A DNA stretch of 52,508 nucleotides. Origin: a virus. The stretch spans positions 1 to 52,508 of the IMG/VR virus record IMGVR_UViG_3300032342_000012; one strand, given 5' to 3'. Below, piece after piece: positions 11,301 to 20,166 of this stretch. Numbering within the stretch: the stretch's first letter is position 1; each line of letters opens with the position of its first letter. Under the pieces are notes generated by a model that searched no databases, was not told where the DNA came from, and worked only from the letters and a program-made list of their open reading frames with translations. Both the position numbers and the translations under genes were made by a program.

Positions 11301-14058
11301 TGTAGAATAGTTGATTTGGAACTTCCCAAGCACCCTTTCCTGCAGGAACTAATGCTGTTTGTGTTTGATTATTCCAGTCTGTAAACGTATCACCATCTTC
11401 TAGTCTGTATTGATTGATGTAACGAGGGACATATTGTTCATTATCTGTTCCCTTTCTCCAAATGGTTTGTAGTCCTTCAAGATTATCTACCTCAATCGAA
11501 TCACCATCCTTGAAACAGTACATACCTCCATCTTCTGTTAATAGAAGCTGTTCAAACAAATAGTCGCGACCACCATCAAATGTGACGATTCTCTTACCAA
11601 TTGTAGTGTTAATGCCAAGATTTTGGTCTTCGACGTATCTAAAGATTTCGTTTGCTAGGTACGCTGTTGTACCATCGATGTTGAACAAGTCAAACAGTGG
11701 GTATTGATTTGTATACTGCTTAATTTGTTCAACCTGTCTATATTTTGCAAGGTTTTTATATTCAGGTATAAATGGGACATCTGTTGTTGTTCTGACAGGA
11801 ATACCATTGTGATCAATCCCATCGTACCCAATATCAAGATCAGCAGCAACACCAAGTTCCACACGAACAACAGTTGATACAACCGATGAAGGGTCTAAGA
11901 ATGCAATTGCGTTTGCATACAACGTTGTTGATATTGCTGGTGTGAATATAAATCCATCCCAGTTTCCTTCAACGTAGTTACCATACTGACGAATATCATC
12001 AACATACACTCTGATTGCATTCGTGTTTGCAAGGTAATGTGTTACTCCAAAGTCAAACACTGGTGTTAGTATTGATACAATAAACTCATGTGTATCTGTT
12101 GTTGTAGCTGGGACCTGATGATTTACAGGAACAGGATCTTCAATCTCTTGTAGTACCCATTGGTTTACGAATCCAAAATATGAGTCACCTTTACTCGATG
12201 TTACAAATGGCGCAACATAATCTGTGTGAATAAATGTACCATCAACAGGTAGGAAAGGTAGTGTCTCGATCGTTTGAATTTCAGTACGGTTGAATATAAT
12301 ATTGTAAAGGAATCCATTAACTGTATAAAGACCATCATTGCCTGATGATCCTTCAATTGTGATTTTGTCGCCGATTGTAAGATCAAGTGTTCTGTCGTCT
12401 GTAATATAGATTTCTGTTATTGTTCCACCAATAATTGGAGCGACAATGCCACTAATCGTTAGTGGTGGATTTGTTGTTTGTACAACAGTATTAATCCCAT
12501 TGAAGAAAGAACCAACAGTGTTCCAGTGAGTGACGTTGAAGAACTCATTTTCAATTGAGAACTCAAATCCTGGAACAAATAGTGCAGTCTTATTACCAGG
12601 AACGATAATCGTTCCAGCACCGATATCAACGAAGAGGATTTGGTATCTTTCTGTCATTTCTGACAGGGTAGGTTGTGTATCTGATTGTTCCCAATCTGAT
12701 ATAACATTGGCTCTATATAGCCAAATTTGATTTAGGTATACCCACTCATTTAATTGAAGTCTTGGGTGGTACTCAATTATTGGTGCTGCAGCTGGCGTTG
12801 CGTGGTTAATATCTGGAACGTCCTTACGATGATACCATTTGTTTGCTGCCGACCACGGATCGGTTTGTGCTTGACAACCAGTTATAAAGTCCCAGGGGTA
12901 TAATCCAGTTGCAGGAGGAGTGATGTAGTCAATCCAGTCGGTTAGAGCAGTTGACCAGATTTTCATTTCAAGAGTTTCGAGATTGAACCAGAAGAATGTA
13001 TCTTGTGGGAAACTTGCGCCGCGTGGTCCTGGTGGAGGGGTTGCTGTTGTCCAGCCACCACCTGGTATTGCCGCTCCATTGACGTTTAGTGTTCCATCAA
13101 CAATTAACGATCCATCACCAGTAGCAAGTGCAGGAATTGTCTCATTGACAACAACATCTGTATTGGGACCATTGTTGGTTGCAGAAACAATTGTATACGT
13201 TCCGTCTCCACTACCGCTATTTCCTTGAACAACAAACGCCTCTCCGATGACAAATTCGCTTGCATGATTTCCTGAAACAGTCCATGTACCTCCGACACCA
13301 ACTATTACGCCATTAATTGTGTATGTGTTAGAAATTGGAGGACCAACATTTCCAACATCGAACCACCAATTTTCAGGATTGTCATCCCACTGTCCAATAT
13401 CCCACCCAAGTGAACCTCCGTTACATGTACAATCTCTTTGTGCTTCAATCGATGACAGTGTGGCAAGAATTTGGGCTTCTTCAATTGGTGTTATTAGTGG
13501 ATCTGCTAGACGTTCAGTTGCGTAAGCATAGTATTCATTGTACTGTGCTTCGTAGACACGACATAAGTTCTTGATTGTGATATAATCTGGTGGTATACTT
13601 CCAGTTGGATCATACCAATAGTAGTTGCGGAAGTTGACAAGTTTGTCGGCATCAATAGGTGGAACCCAGTTAAACTGTAGTGCATTGCCCCACTTTGGTG
13701 AACGATCAATGTCTACACCAGTATTTTCTAGCTCGTTCTCAACGTCTTCCCACGACATTGCATGGTCAATAGTTGCAACTTTTGAATATAAAATAGGTTG
13801 AAGCTGCCACGCCTGACGAATTACAGTAGGCTCTTCAATTCGTGTGTCATGATAGATGTAGTCACCATTAGTGTCTACCTCGAGAAAACTTGTGTTTCTC
13901 TTACCAACGGAGCCATATGCAAATTCCATCTCATTTTTTGTGAGATACCTATTGAACGTGTTATGGGAAAGATGCTTATTGATTAGCGTCTTGAACACAT
14001 CCGGAAGGAGTTTGAATATGTTCGTATGTGGTTTTGTGTAGTCTGAATTATCTGCCAT
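5356..14058 (-). CDS. Giant virion protein, probable baseplate wedge component at the gp7 position (2900 aa)
   Basis: This single uninterrupted frame covers 8.7 kb. It follows gp5, gp25 and gp6, in the slot held by gp7 in T4 (about 1030 aa), so I infer a baseplate wedge role by synteny only. The N-terminus (NIFKLLPDVFKTLINKHLSH) is followed by Trp/Tyr/Asn-rich beta segments throughout, for example FNWVPPIDADKLVNFRNYYW. Residues about 240-330 hold a GNDG-type module (GTWTVSGNHASEF...GNSGSGDGTYTI), and about 470-610 hold two more. The rest shows no clear tandem repeat. No intein, protease or lysozyme motif was noticed. A TATAAATA promoter lies 29 bases before the start codon and GAGGAG serves as ribosome site. 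The length is nearly three times that of T4 gp7. Confidence 0.65.
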   Translation of the reverse strand: MADNSDYTKPHTNIFKLLPDVFKTLINKHLSHNTFNRYLTKNEMEFAYGSVGKRNTSFLEVDTNGDYIYHDTRIEEPTVIRQAWQLQPILYSKVATIDHAMSWEDVENELENTGVDIDRSPKWGNALQFNWVPPIDADKLVNFRNYYWYDPTGSIPPDYITIKNLCRVYEAQYNEYYAYATERLADPLITPIEEAQILATLSSIEAQRDCTCNGGSLGWDIGQWDDNPENWWFDVGNVGPPISNTYTINGVIVGVGGTWTVSGNHASEFVIGEAFVVQGNSGSGDGTYTIVSATNNGPNTDVVVNETIPALATGDGSLIVDGTLNVNGAAIPGGGWTTATPPPGPRGASFPQDTFFWFNLETLEMKIWSTALTDWIDYITPPATGLYPWDFITGCQAQTDPWSAANKWYHRKDVPDINHATPAAAPIIEYHPRLQLNEWVYLNQIWLYRANVISDWEQSDTQPTLSEMTERYQILFVDIGAGTIIVPGNKTALFVPGFEFSIENEFFNVTHWNTVGSFFNGINTVVQTTNPPLTISGIVAPIIGGTITEIYITDDRTLDLTIGDKITIEGSSGNDGLYTVNGFLYNIIFNRTEIQTIETLPFLPVDGTFIHTDYVAPFVTSSKGDSYFGFVNQWVLQEIEDPVPVNHQVPATTTDTHEFIVSILTPVFDFGVTHYLANTNAIRVYVDDIRQYGNYVEGNWDGFIFTPAISTTLYANAIAFLDPSSVVSTVVRVELGVAADLDIGYDGIDHNGIPVRTTTDVPFIPEYKNLAKYRQVEQIKQYTNQYPLFDLFNIDGTTAYLANEIFRYVEDQNLGINTTIGKRIVTFDGGRDYLFEQLLLTEDGGMYCFKDGDSIEVDNLEGLQTIWRKGTDNEQYVPRYINQYRLEDGDTFTDWNNQTQTALVPAGKGAWEVPNQLFYNADHENRQQIRFTQLFTHFKSIMDLQVAPDPFNFPVEAPQRLLSTYNYGVGGTIREYNDSYDTFLSSAYSTTTTPQGIFTFAATQYDNNLTTLSEIYLQNLTSYLTTTQDEFLIDLETQVSNATIDTFEQNKQNDIVFGDTTAYNATTNEGIKGWIATSPILNLTFKTEPAWLVDPEIGLNKILHHDGHYDTYTIDDFVERQLIVNILNITGGTSTPTIPPYTAVSPGLYWQNSVTKVLYRFIAVSVGIGVPALSYPEGTYWFNTATNLLMFRDPLNIILGWSPVTGTVGDVDAAWRVINLEDILNNIILEAERRLYQIAPDTTTLKFDFQTQMFTDLADQTTFQQYMKEAYYVYVRLNALDPFATDFNNSDAFTWNYRAANTLFVVYPTAQTNLDKPWGARWEQINLTLFGTPYPHLEPWKIQRYTGKPTWWDLLYKDITNTRRWNPLMWSNLNLGIIPVGELLPDGVTVSTGGIGEVEMYTHFSVNIYATTIDGYAPDDLIPPFYSNDPTLTQQALVRSITYLNINEIDDIYEFGDVGPTEQQWQDSTQFYADLLGTAYRMQPVRFLHYTWGTDFTIVAGLQIDMRTSKVFSHLDTIFHGDLLPDNTTYFSDGINQWYINFIRYGNYDVNTSDFKPLWTQWHPQLTYLTDAMVDVKSLDITNKFFDITKNDYQIILKKSPGVENFNVESFQVTTDSFTTYNIRHNSRIPRLDGTDWTFRVTTPSPLNRSIDYYGVKKYSVSVDQTTDTFTHVGILPWSDIDLTDKNLTWFTGKAIFIESTESFPAPILSTTPYYLIKVTDSSFKLATSQVNANLGIYIDITTVGSGTIFVSDIKKSFVAVGGFTTQVWKEYHVDTRTIIHVIPPFLVTGIQTLLDIIYGYIAFEQDLGFVFSDSSITEVDISSNRPQSWQVQIEGLLNAIYTGLGEATVAILDQAFGAPTTPSYDVNPFKNNLWFRPPYGIVSNIISGPFSDIRTTPSVYTQISNPIAPTSIFALREDKLTHIYSPQPVGSNYEGRDGEDAVLTRDERVGVAVGSADYMGGARLFIDTYEHIILFNDYTTEENLIYDPFLGLNTAKFTLTFYRSPGDTRRPNIGGYFLLDNQFIENIEVGVDNMQKYYDTYVVNETANFVGFARDTVGYEDPDYLDELSSVTEKSKFLFWKGLIQNKGTVTAVKAFVNSRLFVDAFVDEFWAYKIAEYGDSREKIYPELKVFTGDVRKNEMRLHFTSTADPVEASFIDVKLTDKDRWYKQPEQRKAILETSVNGNLYFDAKVTERIVRPLPIMANSFRYIQLDNPADGIRFTFTNGTDYYEETAPSAIWTIPFTYIPGANNIEVRNDNTLLKTGIDYLELSPNTIQLLVPLVGVFSVQKRTGILVEDIHYEMRNSKLIKVLLTNLQWNGLTNYTIYLINVYKNAINPIKLIDYKSQTTLAKISVWDPGRGYHYANAYVNVDLSSDTNPALYTNNLDQQHPTYNPPYLWNSLQVGTTWWDTSNLDYVPYWDHNIFTLNERSFHWGRLADWSTIDLYEWTQSNVPPTQWASAVSGDENDTTLLSEEKRTGEAFSRLYVRYLNQETNVWGPWVQLDSAPYQEYVMELYGVTQTLTITDLDVVDGNVVDVYVNGFFVEQATVEAVINLTPLPDDITKVVNITTPLDGNDIVRIINPLPEFTDAQLGEQELNTSTSVQYTKDYPYSTVTTVDNQGNTTSVTYFFWVRNKTTLPEGNTIPINQVAIQLKTPPQPYMFQQNFIYNTGVPPFSNTLNYTDSYLDTLPGYYSQVIINGVAGMINEDDRYKIQFTKDLSLRQTLENSISKKNKHEEWQMIRAKQPFLIGRDLWDKITESLIGYKLNDPLVPVPSIERQLYDETYNTRTRWGLGDEQAFVDPNLAVNTVIKEIEDEKYNVFPVDREVFFGTYSFDTPENIIEAMNAVYTTFPTDTTNRIFFSVLMDAMTLRTDYSGIFKTSYLSLYGIRLFETPQNALDD

Positions 14059-14086
14059 AGATTCTATGGACTCCTCTTGTTGAAGT

Positions 14087-14094
14087 TATTTATA
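14087..14094 (-). promoter_or_regulatory. T4-type late promoter (TATAAATA)
   Basis: The minus strand reads TATAAATA in the 88-base gap between gp6 and the 2900-aa gene, 29 bases upstream of that gene's ATG. A short hairpin (ACCAA 14106-14110 / TTGGT 14116-14120) lies just before it and might end gp6 transcription, but it is weak. Confidence 0.65.
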
Positions 14095-14146
14095 AACTGC
14101 ATGTTACCAAGAAAATTGGTTGATAACAAACGGTTAATCAAGAGGG

Positions 14147-17100
14147 TTACGCTTGTCTGATTGTTACACGATCTAGTGCTTGAACTATTTGAATAATACT
14201 CACAGGTATATGTGGTAGGAAAATTTCATTATCTTCAGCAGGTACCTGGAACAAATCTCCAAACGTGTTTGATGGATATGTTGGTACAAGAACAACAGAA
14301 TCAATCTCTGACGGCAGTGCTGTATGAATTGCCGCTGCAAGTTCTGTAAAGAAGAATGTTTCACCAAACTCCCACTGGCTTATATCAAAATAATTGTTTA
14401 CAGTTGTCTGTATCGTTGCTTTGATCTGATTGTCTGTCAATGATGAGAACTGTGAACGAATCACCTTAAATGTTGCTTGTAACTGTTGATCAGCATAAGG
14501 ACCAAACAAATATTTAAATTGTCCTGATTGAAGGACGACAGTGTCTGATAGCATCCTATTATCAAGTAGGTATGCATACGAACTTCTAAGATCATATGGT
14601 GTTGGAGCAGCTGGTTTAATAACGATTTCTCCTGCAAGCCAATCTTTGATATTGAGGTAGTAGTCTCTCTGAATGATGAACATATCGATAATGTTTGTTG
14701 CTGCAGGATCGATAAGGTTCTTCAATCTTGTGTGATGTCTCCACATAAAGTTTAGTCCACTACGACCAAGTTGTCTTGAGTAGTTCGATCCAGTGTTTGT
14801 GTTTGTGCTTGATGTGTCGTTAATGAATGCCTGGATGTTATCGTCTGTGGGCTCAATTGGTACGGGTTGTACATTTGGATCGTCTTGATAAAAATACACA
14901 TAGTCATTAACTATAATAGTCAACTCGTCACTGTCCTGTAGATCAGTTATTTCAACAGTATCGTACATTTGGTTGAGTACATGTGAAACGTTGAAATGAA
15001 TTCCACTAACGAATAGAAGTGTACCGTTACCTATAATTGTTACATCCCCTCTTCCTTCAATGTAAACTAATGGGATAGGAACTATTAGTGGTGTCGCTAG
15101 CGTTACTGATGAGCCGCTACCAATTTGTGTAACGTCATTTGCCAAAATATGACCGAGATAGTTAACATCCCAGTTTACTGGAGCACCGAACGTTACGGTA
15201 AGTGTTGATGTATCGGAAGCGAGTAGTGTCTCAAATTTTAGATTGCCACCAACGATTGTGATATTAACCTGTGGAAATACGGGAAGATCAGCAATAACTG
15301 TATTAATAAATTGTGTCCACGTTAACCCTTGACTCATACGGAACACACTTGGTAATGATGCTGACCTTTCAATAATACCATCCACGATAGCACTAACAAC
15401 GGTACCCGTTATGGTGATTGTTGTGTTACCAAGTCCAAACACAGATGATGCAACAGTGTACGTACCATCATTTCCTGTCGATCCTGTAACATCAAACGTT
15501 GAACCGGGTGTAAATGCTGACGTGCGATCGTTGGGGACAACGAACGTTCCCCCTAAACCAGTCGTGACGGCAGTTATCACGTAAGTATCTTCTATAACAA
15601 CGGACATATTAACTTCAAAATCATCACCTTCGATGTCGCCACTATAGATAACATTTGGTACTGTTAAAAGAGCGGCCGCGATTGCTGTGATGATACTATC
15701 AATTGTGTCTATGTTGATAACATTAACCTTTGATCGATCGCCAGTTGTTAAACTCTTTAGCTGAATGTTTCCACCAACAAGTTCTGCTTTTGCTATATCA
15801 CCAAATCCTTGGTTGATTACATCAACCAAGGATCCATATGTTTGAATCTGGTCACCAGTGAACGTAATCTGTCTCGTTATAGCTGCACGACGGTAGTTAA
15901 TTTGTCCATCTGCTACTGCGCTAGGAATTAGTTCAAATGTAATGATTTCTGTACCAATTGCGTTTGTTCCTACTACTGGTGTACCAAAACTATTAAAAGT
16001 AGCAAGTAAACTGAACAACGAGTTTAGTCCGGGAACAGCAGTCAGAATTGCATCAAAATCTGTTAAGTCTGGATCGGCAAATAATGTACCTGGTGTTATA
16101 AGAACTGTTGATGATTGTCCTATCGACGCTGATGTTACTCTTATATTACCTGCTATAAGCAAAGCTGTAGCAGCACCAGCTAAGTCAGTATTAAGTTCTG
16201 CTAATAGTTGTGTATATGTTTGAGCATTTGTTGCATCAACAGAAATTGGATAGTTTGTACCGTCAATATTGATTGTAGCCGTATATGTTGTATCTGTACC
16301 TGGAACGGCAGCATTGAATGTATTAGCACCACCTGCTGCAACTGCAATAGCAGCAAAAATGTCACCACCAGTTGAACCAAACGTGCCTGCAGCTACAAGA
16401 ATTGACGACGTTGTACCCAGTGTAGTACTGGTAAAAACAAACTCGCCACCAACAAATGTTACAGTTGCAGCTGGTGTTACTTCTGCATCCATAAGAGCAG
16501 CGATTGTATTGTAATCTTCTACGCCTGTAAGTACAATTGATTCTTGTTGAAGTGGTCCACCATCGATTGTAATATCAAAGTCGTATGTGTCTGCAGGAAT
16601 TGCAGGAACAACCGTACCTAGTGGTAAACCAAAAACAGATACTTCTTGATACCCTGCTGTTGCAATAAGTCCTGTAGAATCTAAAAGAGTTTTGGCAACC
16701 GTAAAGTCGACTTCCTGATATCCAGATGTTCCTGCATCAACGATAGATACTGTTGATGAAGTCCCAACGCTGTTGCTTGATATTTGAATGTTTCCATTAA
16801 CAATTGAAGCGGTTCCAAATGCTCCAATCTGTGAGTTAAGACTGTCAAGTAGTCCACCATATATCTGAGCAATTCCACCAGCAACGGAGACAGGAATTAT
16901 ATTAACTGTATCAATCGTTATTGTTGCATAATATGGTGTTGTTATCGTATCAGTACCAGGTATTGTAATCCAAGATCCAGGTGCATTAACACTTGCAAGT
17001 GGAGCAACGAATAACGTACCAGCACTAACAGCAACATTTGATGTCGCACCAAATGTATCACTGGTTATTACAATATTGCCATTCAGTTGTTGTACTGTAG

Positions 17101-20100
17101 CAAAACCACCAAGTTGACTACTCAACTGCGACAATAGTGTTGAAAATGTTGTAGCTGTTGAACCAATGATCGATATTGGAATTATAACTGCACCATCTAC
17201 AGTTACTGTAGCAACGTACGTTGTAGTTGGTACAAGAGCGGTTGGATCGCTGCCTGTCTTAGCAACAGAGAATGTTATTGTTTGTGATCCTTGCGTTGCA
17301 CCAACGTCATTCGTAAGTCCTGTAATATCAGAAGATACACGACTTCCGCCAACGTTAACAATTTGTGTTCCAGATGTTCCTTGAACAAATCTGAACGAAT
17401 CAATTGTATACACTCCATTATTATCTACGACAAGGGAGCCATCAGCAGTTGCACCAATAGGGATAGTTTCGTTGACAACGATATTTGTGTTTGGTCCCAC
17501 ATCTGTTGCTGATGCAATTGTGTAGGTACCATTGCCTGTGCCAGTATTACCTGTTACAGTAAACGGATGACCTATAAAATTCGACAGCAGGAGTGCGGAA
17601 TTTCCAGAAATTGTCCACGTACCACCAGCACCAGTAATAACAGCAACGATTGTATATATTGTTCCCGTTGATCCTGTAACACTAAACAATCGATACTTTG
17701 ATATGTAAGGCGTAATGTCATTATCAACGTAGAACCGCTGTAGTGGTTGGTTTAAGCTATTAATTGGTGAGTTATCTTCGGTTGAACTTAGATCAACCTC
17801 AAGTAGTAGTCTGTATGCTACTTGATTATTAGCAACATCTGTTGGAGTATCTGGTAGTTTATTACTACCGACATTCCACAAACTAGTTCCGTTAGTTGGA
17901 GCTAATAGACCTGTTGTCCCATCATAAGATGCTGTATTGCCAAAATTGACAACATAGAATGCTGACAGAGAAGTACTGTCTGTGATGTCAATTGATGGAT
18001 TGAGAAGTTCTGACAGTCTAATGTTATCTGGTAAACCGTCACGGTTACTATCTGTTGGAACAACATCGAGTCTGTGAATATCTGGTAGTCCGCTATTTAG
18101 ATACTCATCATGACCAAGAACAACAAGATCAATATTGTCAACAAGTGTTCTTGCACGATCGTTGTCTGAATTTGCGTTAAGAACGGTTACAACATCATTA
18201 GATGGCGTTTGCGAATCAAAGTCTACAACGTCTCCATCTTGTGCAAACCAGAATCTCGTTGTCTGACTATCAGCAGTTAGAGTAGATGTGCTATATGAAA
18301 TGCTCCATGGTGTTACAGTTGGATTAGCATTGACGATCTTGATAAAGTATGGTTGGTCTGGATGAAGGACAAGCCATACATTAGTATAGTCATCCTGATT
18401 GTAAGCAATCCACGTATCAGTAGCCGTATCGTGCACCAAGTAGACAGGAAATCCAACACTTGGTAGAGGAATTGGATGTGTCGGTGTAACGTCACCAAGG
18501 GCATATGGGATCTCGTTTCGTTCTGCTGTTGTGAATAATCGACGACCAGGATTTGTATCACCCCTTAAAACCCTTGCCATATAGAAATTAGGATTAGAAA
18601 GAATTGGTTCAAGATAATTGTCTAGAATTGCCGTTCCAAGAACTTCAGCTCCAACATCAGGAAGAACAAATTCATTTGTTCCATAATATAATGCAAGGTC
18701 GTTTCCAAACAATTTAACATTGTCGTATGCTTCACTTGGATCGGTGAAATTCATCCATTTAGATTCACCAGCAAATGTTCTGTTGATTGCCTGGAGTTTG
18801 AGAATCGTTGGATCTTGAAGCATGAACGTATTATAGTCACGTCCATTAACCATACGATCTTGTGTATAGTATACAGCGCGAGCTGTTCTACGAATGTGTT
18901 CAATATCTTCTGATGGCGATGCGTTCTGAATGGTAGAAATTAGTGAGAACTTGAACGATAGTGTTTGATTGTTCCCTGCAACGTCTTGATATGTTAACGA
19001 ACCATTTGTTCCTTGAATTGAACTTTGTGGAACAATAACGTCATTGTTTGCTGAGATGCGGAACCAAATATCAAACGTTCCCGATGGGACATTTGCGAAT
19101 TCGCCATCACCAAAGATCAATCGAACGTCATCATTCTCAAGGGTTTCAACTTCATACTTGTTTCTTGCTGTATTTGTGTTAAAGATAATGTTTTGTGAAT
19201 TTGCCGTATCAACTTGAACCCAAGCACCAGAACGACCTGTGGAAGAAGAACCATCATCTACAATGCTTCCTGTTATTGTATTAATATTGTTCAGCCAAAT
19301 ATCTGTTTCGTTAATGTTCTGAGAATTGATTTGGAATGTTTGGTTTGGTGTTACACCATCAAACGTTTCTGTCAGTTTTTGCAAAGATCCTTGTTTTGTA
19401 ACAAACATGAAACCAGTACTATTGGAACCATCACCGAGACCATCAGATGCATACAGTAGTGTCATTGCTGAACTATTCTCTGGACGTCTTTCATATGGTC
19501 CATCACTATTAAGTGCTGCAGGAACAAGTTCGAATGTATATGTCTGATCTGACACACTAACACTATAACGAATTATACCATTTGGAAGCGATTGGTTGTC
19601 AAATGTATACAGCTCGAATAGAATATCTTGTACCTGAACACGCTCGCTTGGTGTTACAGTACCGAAATCATTCTGTAGTGCACGATTGAGAACAAGAATG
19701 AATTGTTCTTTCCAGTCTGGATTTGTTGGATCGTTCCAAACAATGTTTTTATTAGTTAGGTTAACACCTTTCGAGTCCGTAAGTCTTTCAGATGTTCTAA
19801 TAGACGTAATCTTTACGAGACCACGAGCGGGAATGTTTCTTGCTGCTGTGTACGAAATGAACTTTGCAAGTCGTAGGACACTTTGCTTTCTTTGTGCTAC
19901 TGGAAGAAAGTTTTCACGAGCGTTAAGATCCTGTCTATATGCAACAAGTTCACCAACATATGCAAATGTTTCAACGATTGCAATCAGCTCACTTGACTCA
20001 ATGAAATCATTGAACGATTCAGGGAAATATGTTCTAATGTAGTCAATCAAACTTTGTTTGATTGTGTTGTAGTCGTATGATGTGAAATTAATGTTCTGAA

Positions 20101-20164
20101 ATGCATCATATACCTGACGCCACGTTTCAGCACTAGACACTGTTGGAATTAATCTTCCGGCCAT
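14147..20164 (-). CDS. gp6: Baseplate wedge subunit gp6, greatly enlarged by internal repeats (2005 aa)
   Basis: Both ends match the T4/cyanophage gp6 family: the N-terminus has SLIDYIRTYFPESFNDFIES, ELIAIVETFAYVGELVAYR and RNIPARGLVKITS; the C-terminus has GLNFMWRHHTRLKNLIDP, IIDMFIIQRDYY and QWEFGETFFFTELAAAIH. gp6 joins neighbouring baseplate wedges into a ring. T4 gp6 is about 660 aa, so roughly 1000 residues are extra and lie in the middle. They comprise GNDG-type modules (around bases 17400-17690 and 15360-15600) and about five units of a second domain of roughly 100 aa (around 15640-17330) with T-Y-x-x-x-V-T-V-D-G strands and G-N-I-x-I-T-S-x-x-x-G-x-S-S-x-V. It starts 3 bases after gp25 with AAGGAT as ribosome site. 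Confidence 0.9.
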   Translation of the reverse strand: MAGRLIPTVSSAETWRQVYDAFQNINFTSYDYNTIKQSLIDYIRTYFPESFNDFIESSELIAIVETFAYVGELVAYRQDLNARENFLPVAQRKQSVLRLAKFISYTAARNIPARGLVKITSIRTSERLTDSKGVNLTNKNIVWNDPTNPDWKEQFILVLNRALQNDFGTVTPSERVQVQDILFELYTFDNQSLPNGIIRYSVSVSDQTYTFELVPAALNSDGPYERRPENSSAMTLLYASDGLGDGSNSTGFMFVTKQGSLQKLTETFDGVTPNQTFQINSQNINETDIWLNNINTITGSIVDDGSSSTGRSGAWVQVDTANSQNIIFNTNTARNKYEVETLENDDVRLIFGDGEFANVPSGTFDIWFRISANNDVIVPQSSIQGTNGSLTYQDVAGNNQTLSFKFSLISTIQNASPSEDIEHIRRTARAVYYTQDRMVNGRDYNTFMLQDPTILKLQAINRTFAGESKWMNFTDPSEAYDNVKLFGNDLALYYGTNEFVLPDVGAEVLGTAILDNYLEPILSNPNFYMARVLRGDTNPGRRLFTTAERNEIPYALGDVTPTHPIPLPSVGFPVYLVHDTATDTWIAYNQDDYTNVWLVLHPDQPYFIKIVNANPTVTPWSISYSTSTLTADSQTTRFWFAQDGDVVDFDSQTPSNDVVTVLNANSDNDRARTLVDNIDLVVLGHDEYLNSGLPDIHRLDVVPTDSNRDGLPDNIRLSELLNPSIDITDSTSLSAFYVVNFGNTASYDGTTGLLAPTNGTSLWNVGSNKLPDTPTDVANNQVAYRLLLEVDLSSTEDNSPINSLNQPLQRFYVDNDITPYISKYRLFSVTGSTGTIYTIVAVITGAGGTWTISGNSALLLSNFIGHPFTVTGNTGTGNGTYTIASATDVGPNTNIVVNETIPIGATADGSLVVDNNGVYTIDSFRFVQGTSGTQIVNVGGSRVSSDITGLTNDVGATQGSQTITFSVAKTGSDPTALVPTTTYVATVTVDGAVIIPISIIGSTATTFSTLLSQLSSQLGGFATVQQLNGNIVITSDTFGATSNVAVSAGTLFVAPLASVNAPGSWITIPGTDTITTPYYATITIDTVNIIPVSVAGGIAQIYGGLLDSLNSQIGAFGTASIVNGNIQISSNSVGTSSTVSIVDAGTSGYQEVDFTVAKTLLDSTGLIATAGYQEVSVFGLPLGTVVPAIPADTYDFDITIDGGPLQQESIVLTGVEDYNTIAALMDAEVTPAATVTFVGGEFVFTSTTLGTTSSILVAAGTFGSTGGDIFAAIAVAAGGANTFNAAVPGTDTTYTATINIDGTNYPISVDATNAQTYTQLLAELNTDLAGAATALLIAGNIRVTSASIGQSSTVLITPGTLFADPDLTDFDAILTAVPGLNSLFSLLATFNSFGTPVVGTNAIGTEIITFELIPSAVADGQINYRRAAITRQITFTGDQIQTYGSLVDVINQGFGDIAKAELVGGNIQLKSLTTGDRSKVNVINIDTIDSIITAIAAALLTVPNVIYSGDIEGDDFEVNMSVVIEDTYVITAVTTGLGGTFVVPNDRTSAFTPGSTFDVTGSTGNDGTYTVASSVFGLGNTTITITGTVVSAIVDGIIERSASLPSVFRMSQGLTWTQFINTVIADLPVFPQVNITIVGGNLKFETLLASDTSTLTVTFGAPVNWDVNYLGHILANDVTQIGSGSSVTLATPLIVPIPLVYIEGRGDVTIIGNGTLLFVSGIHFNVSHVLNQMYDTVEITDLQDSDELTIIVNDYVYFYQDDPNVQPVPIEPTDDNIQAFINDTSSTNTNTGSNYSRQLGRSGLNFMWRHHTRLKNLIDPAATNIIDMFIIQRDYYLNIKDWLAGEIVIKPAAPTPYDLRSSYAYLLDNRMLSDTVVLQSGQFKYLFGPYADQQLQATFKVIRSQFSSLTDNQIKATIQTTVNNYFDISQWEFGETFFFTELAAAIHTALPSEIDSVVLVPTYPSNTFGDLFQVPAEDNEIFLPHIPVSIIQIVQALDRVTIRQA

Positions 20165-20166
20165 GT

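Noticed and set aside
5356-14058. Intein or frameshift as the reason for the 2900-aa length
   Set aside because: No Cys/Ser start with H-N-Cys/Ser end of an intein was noticed, and the frame is continuous with one composition throughout.
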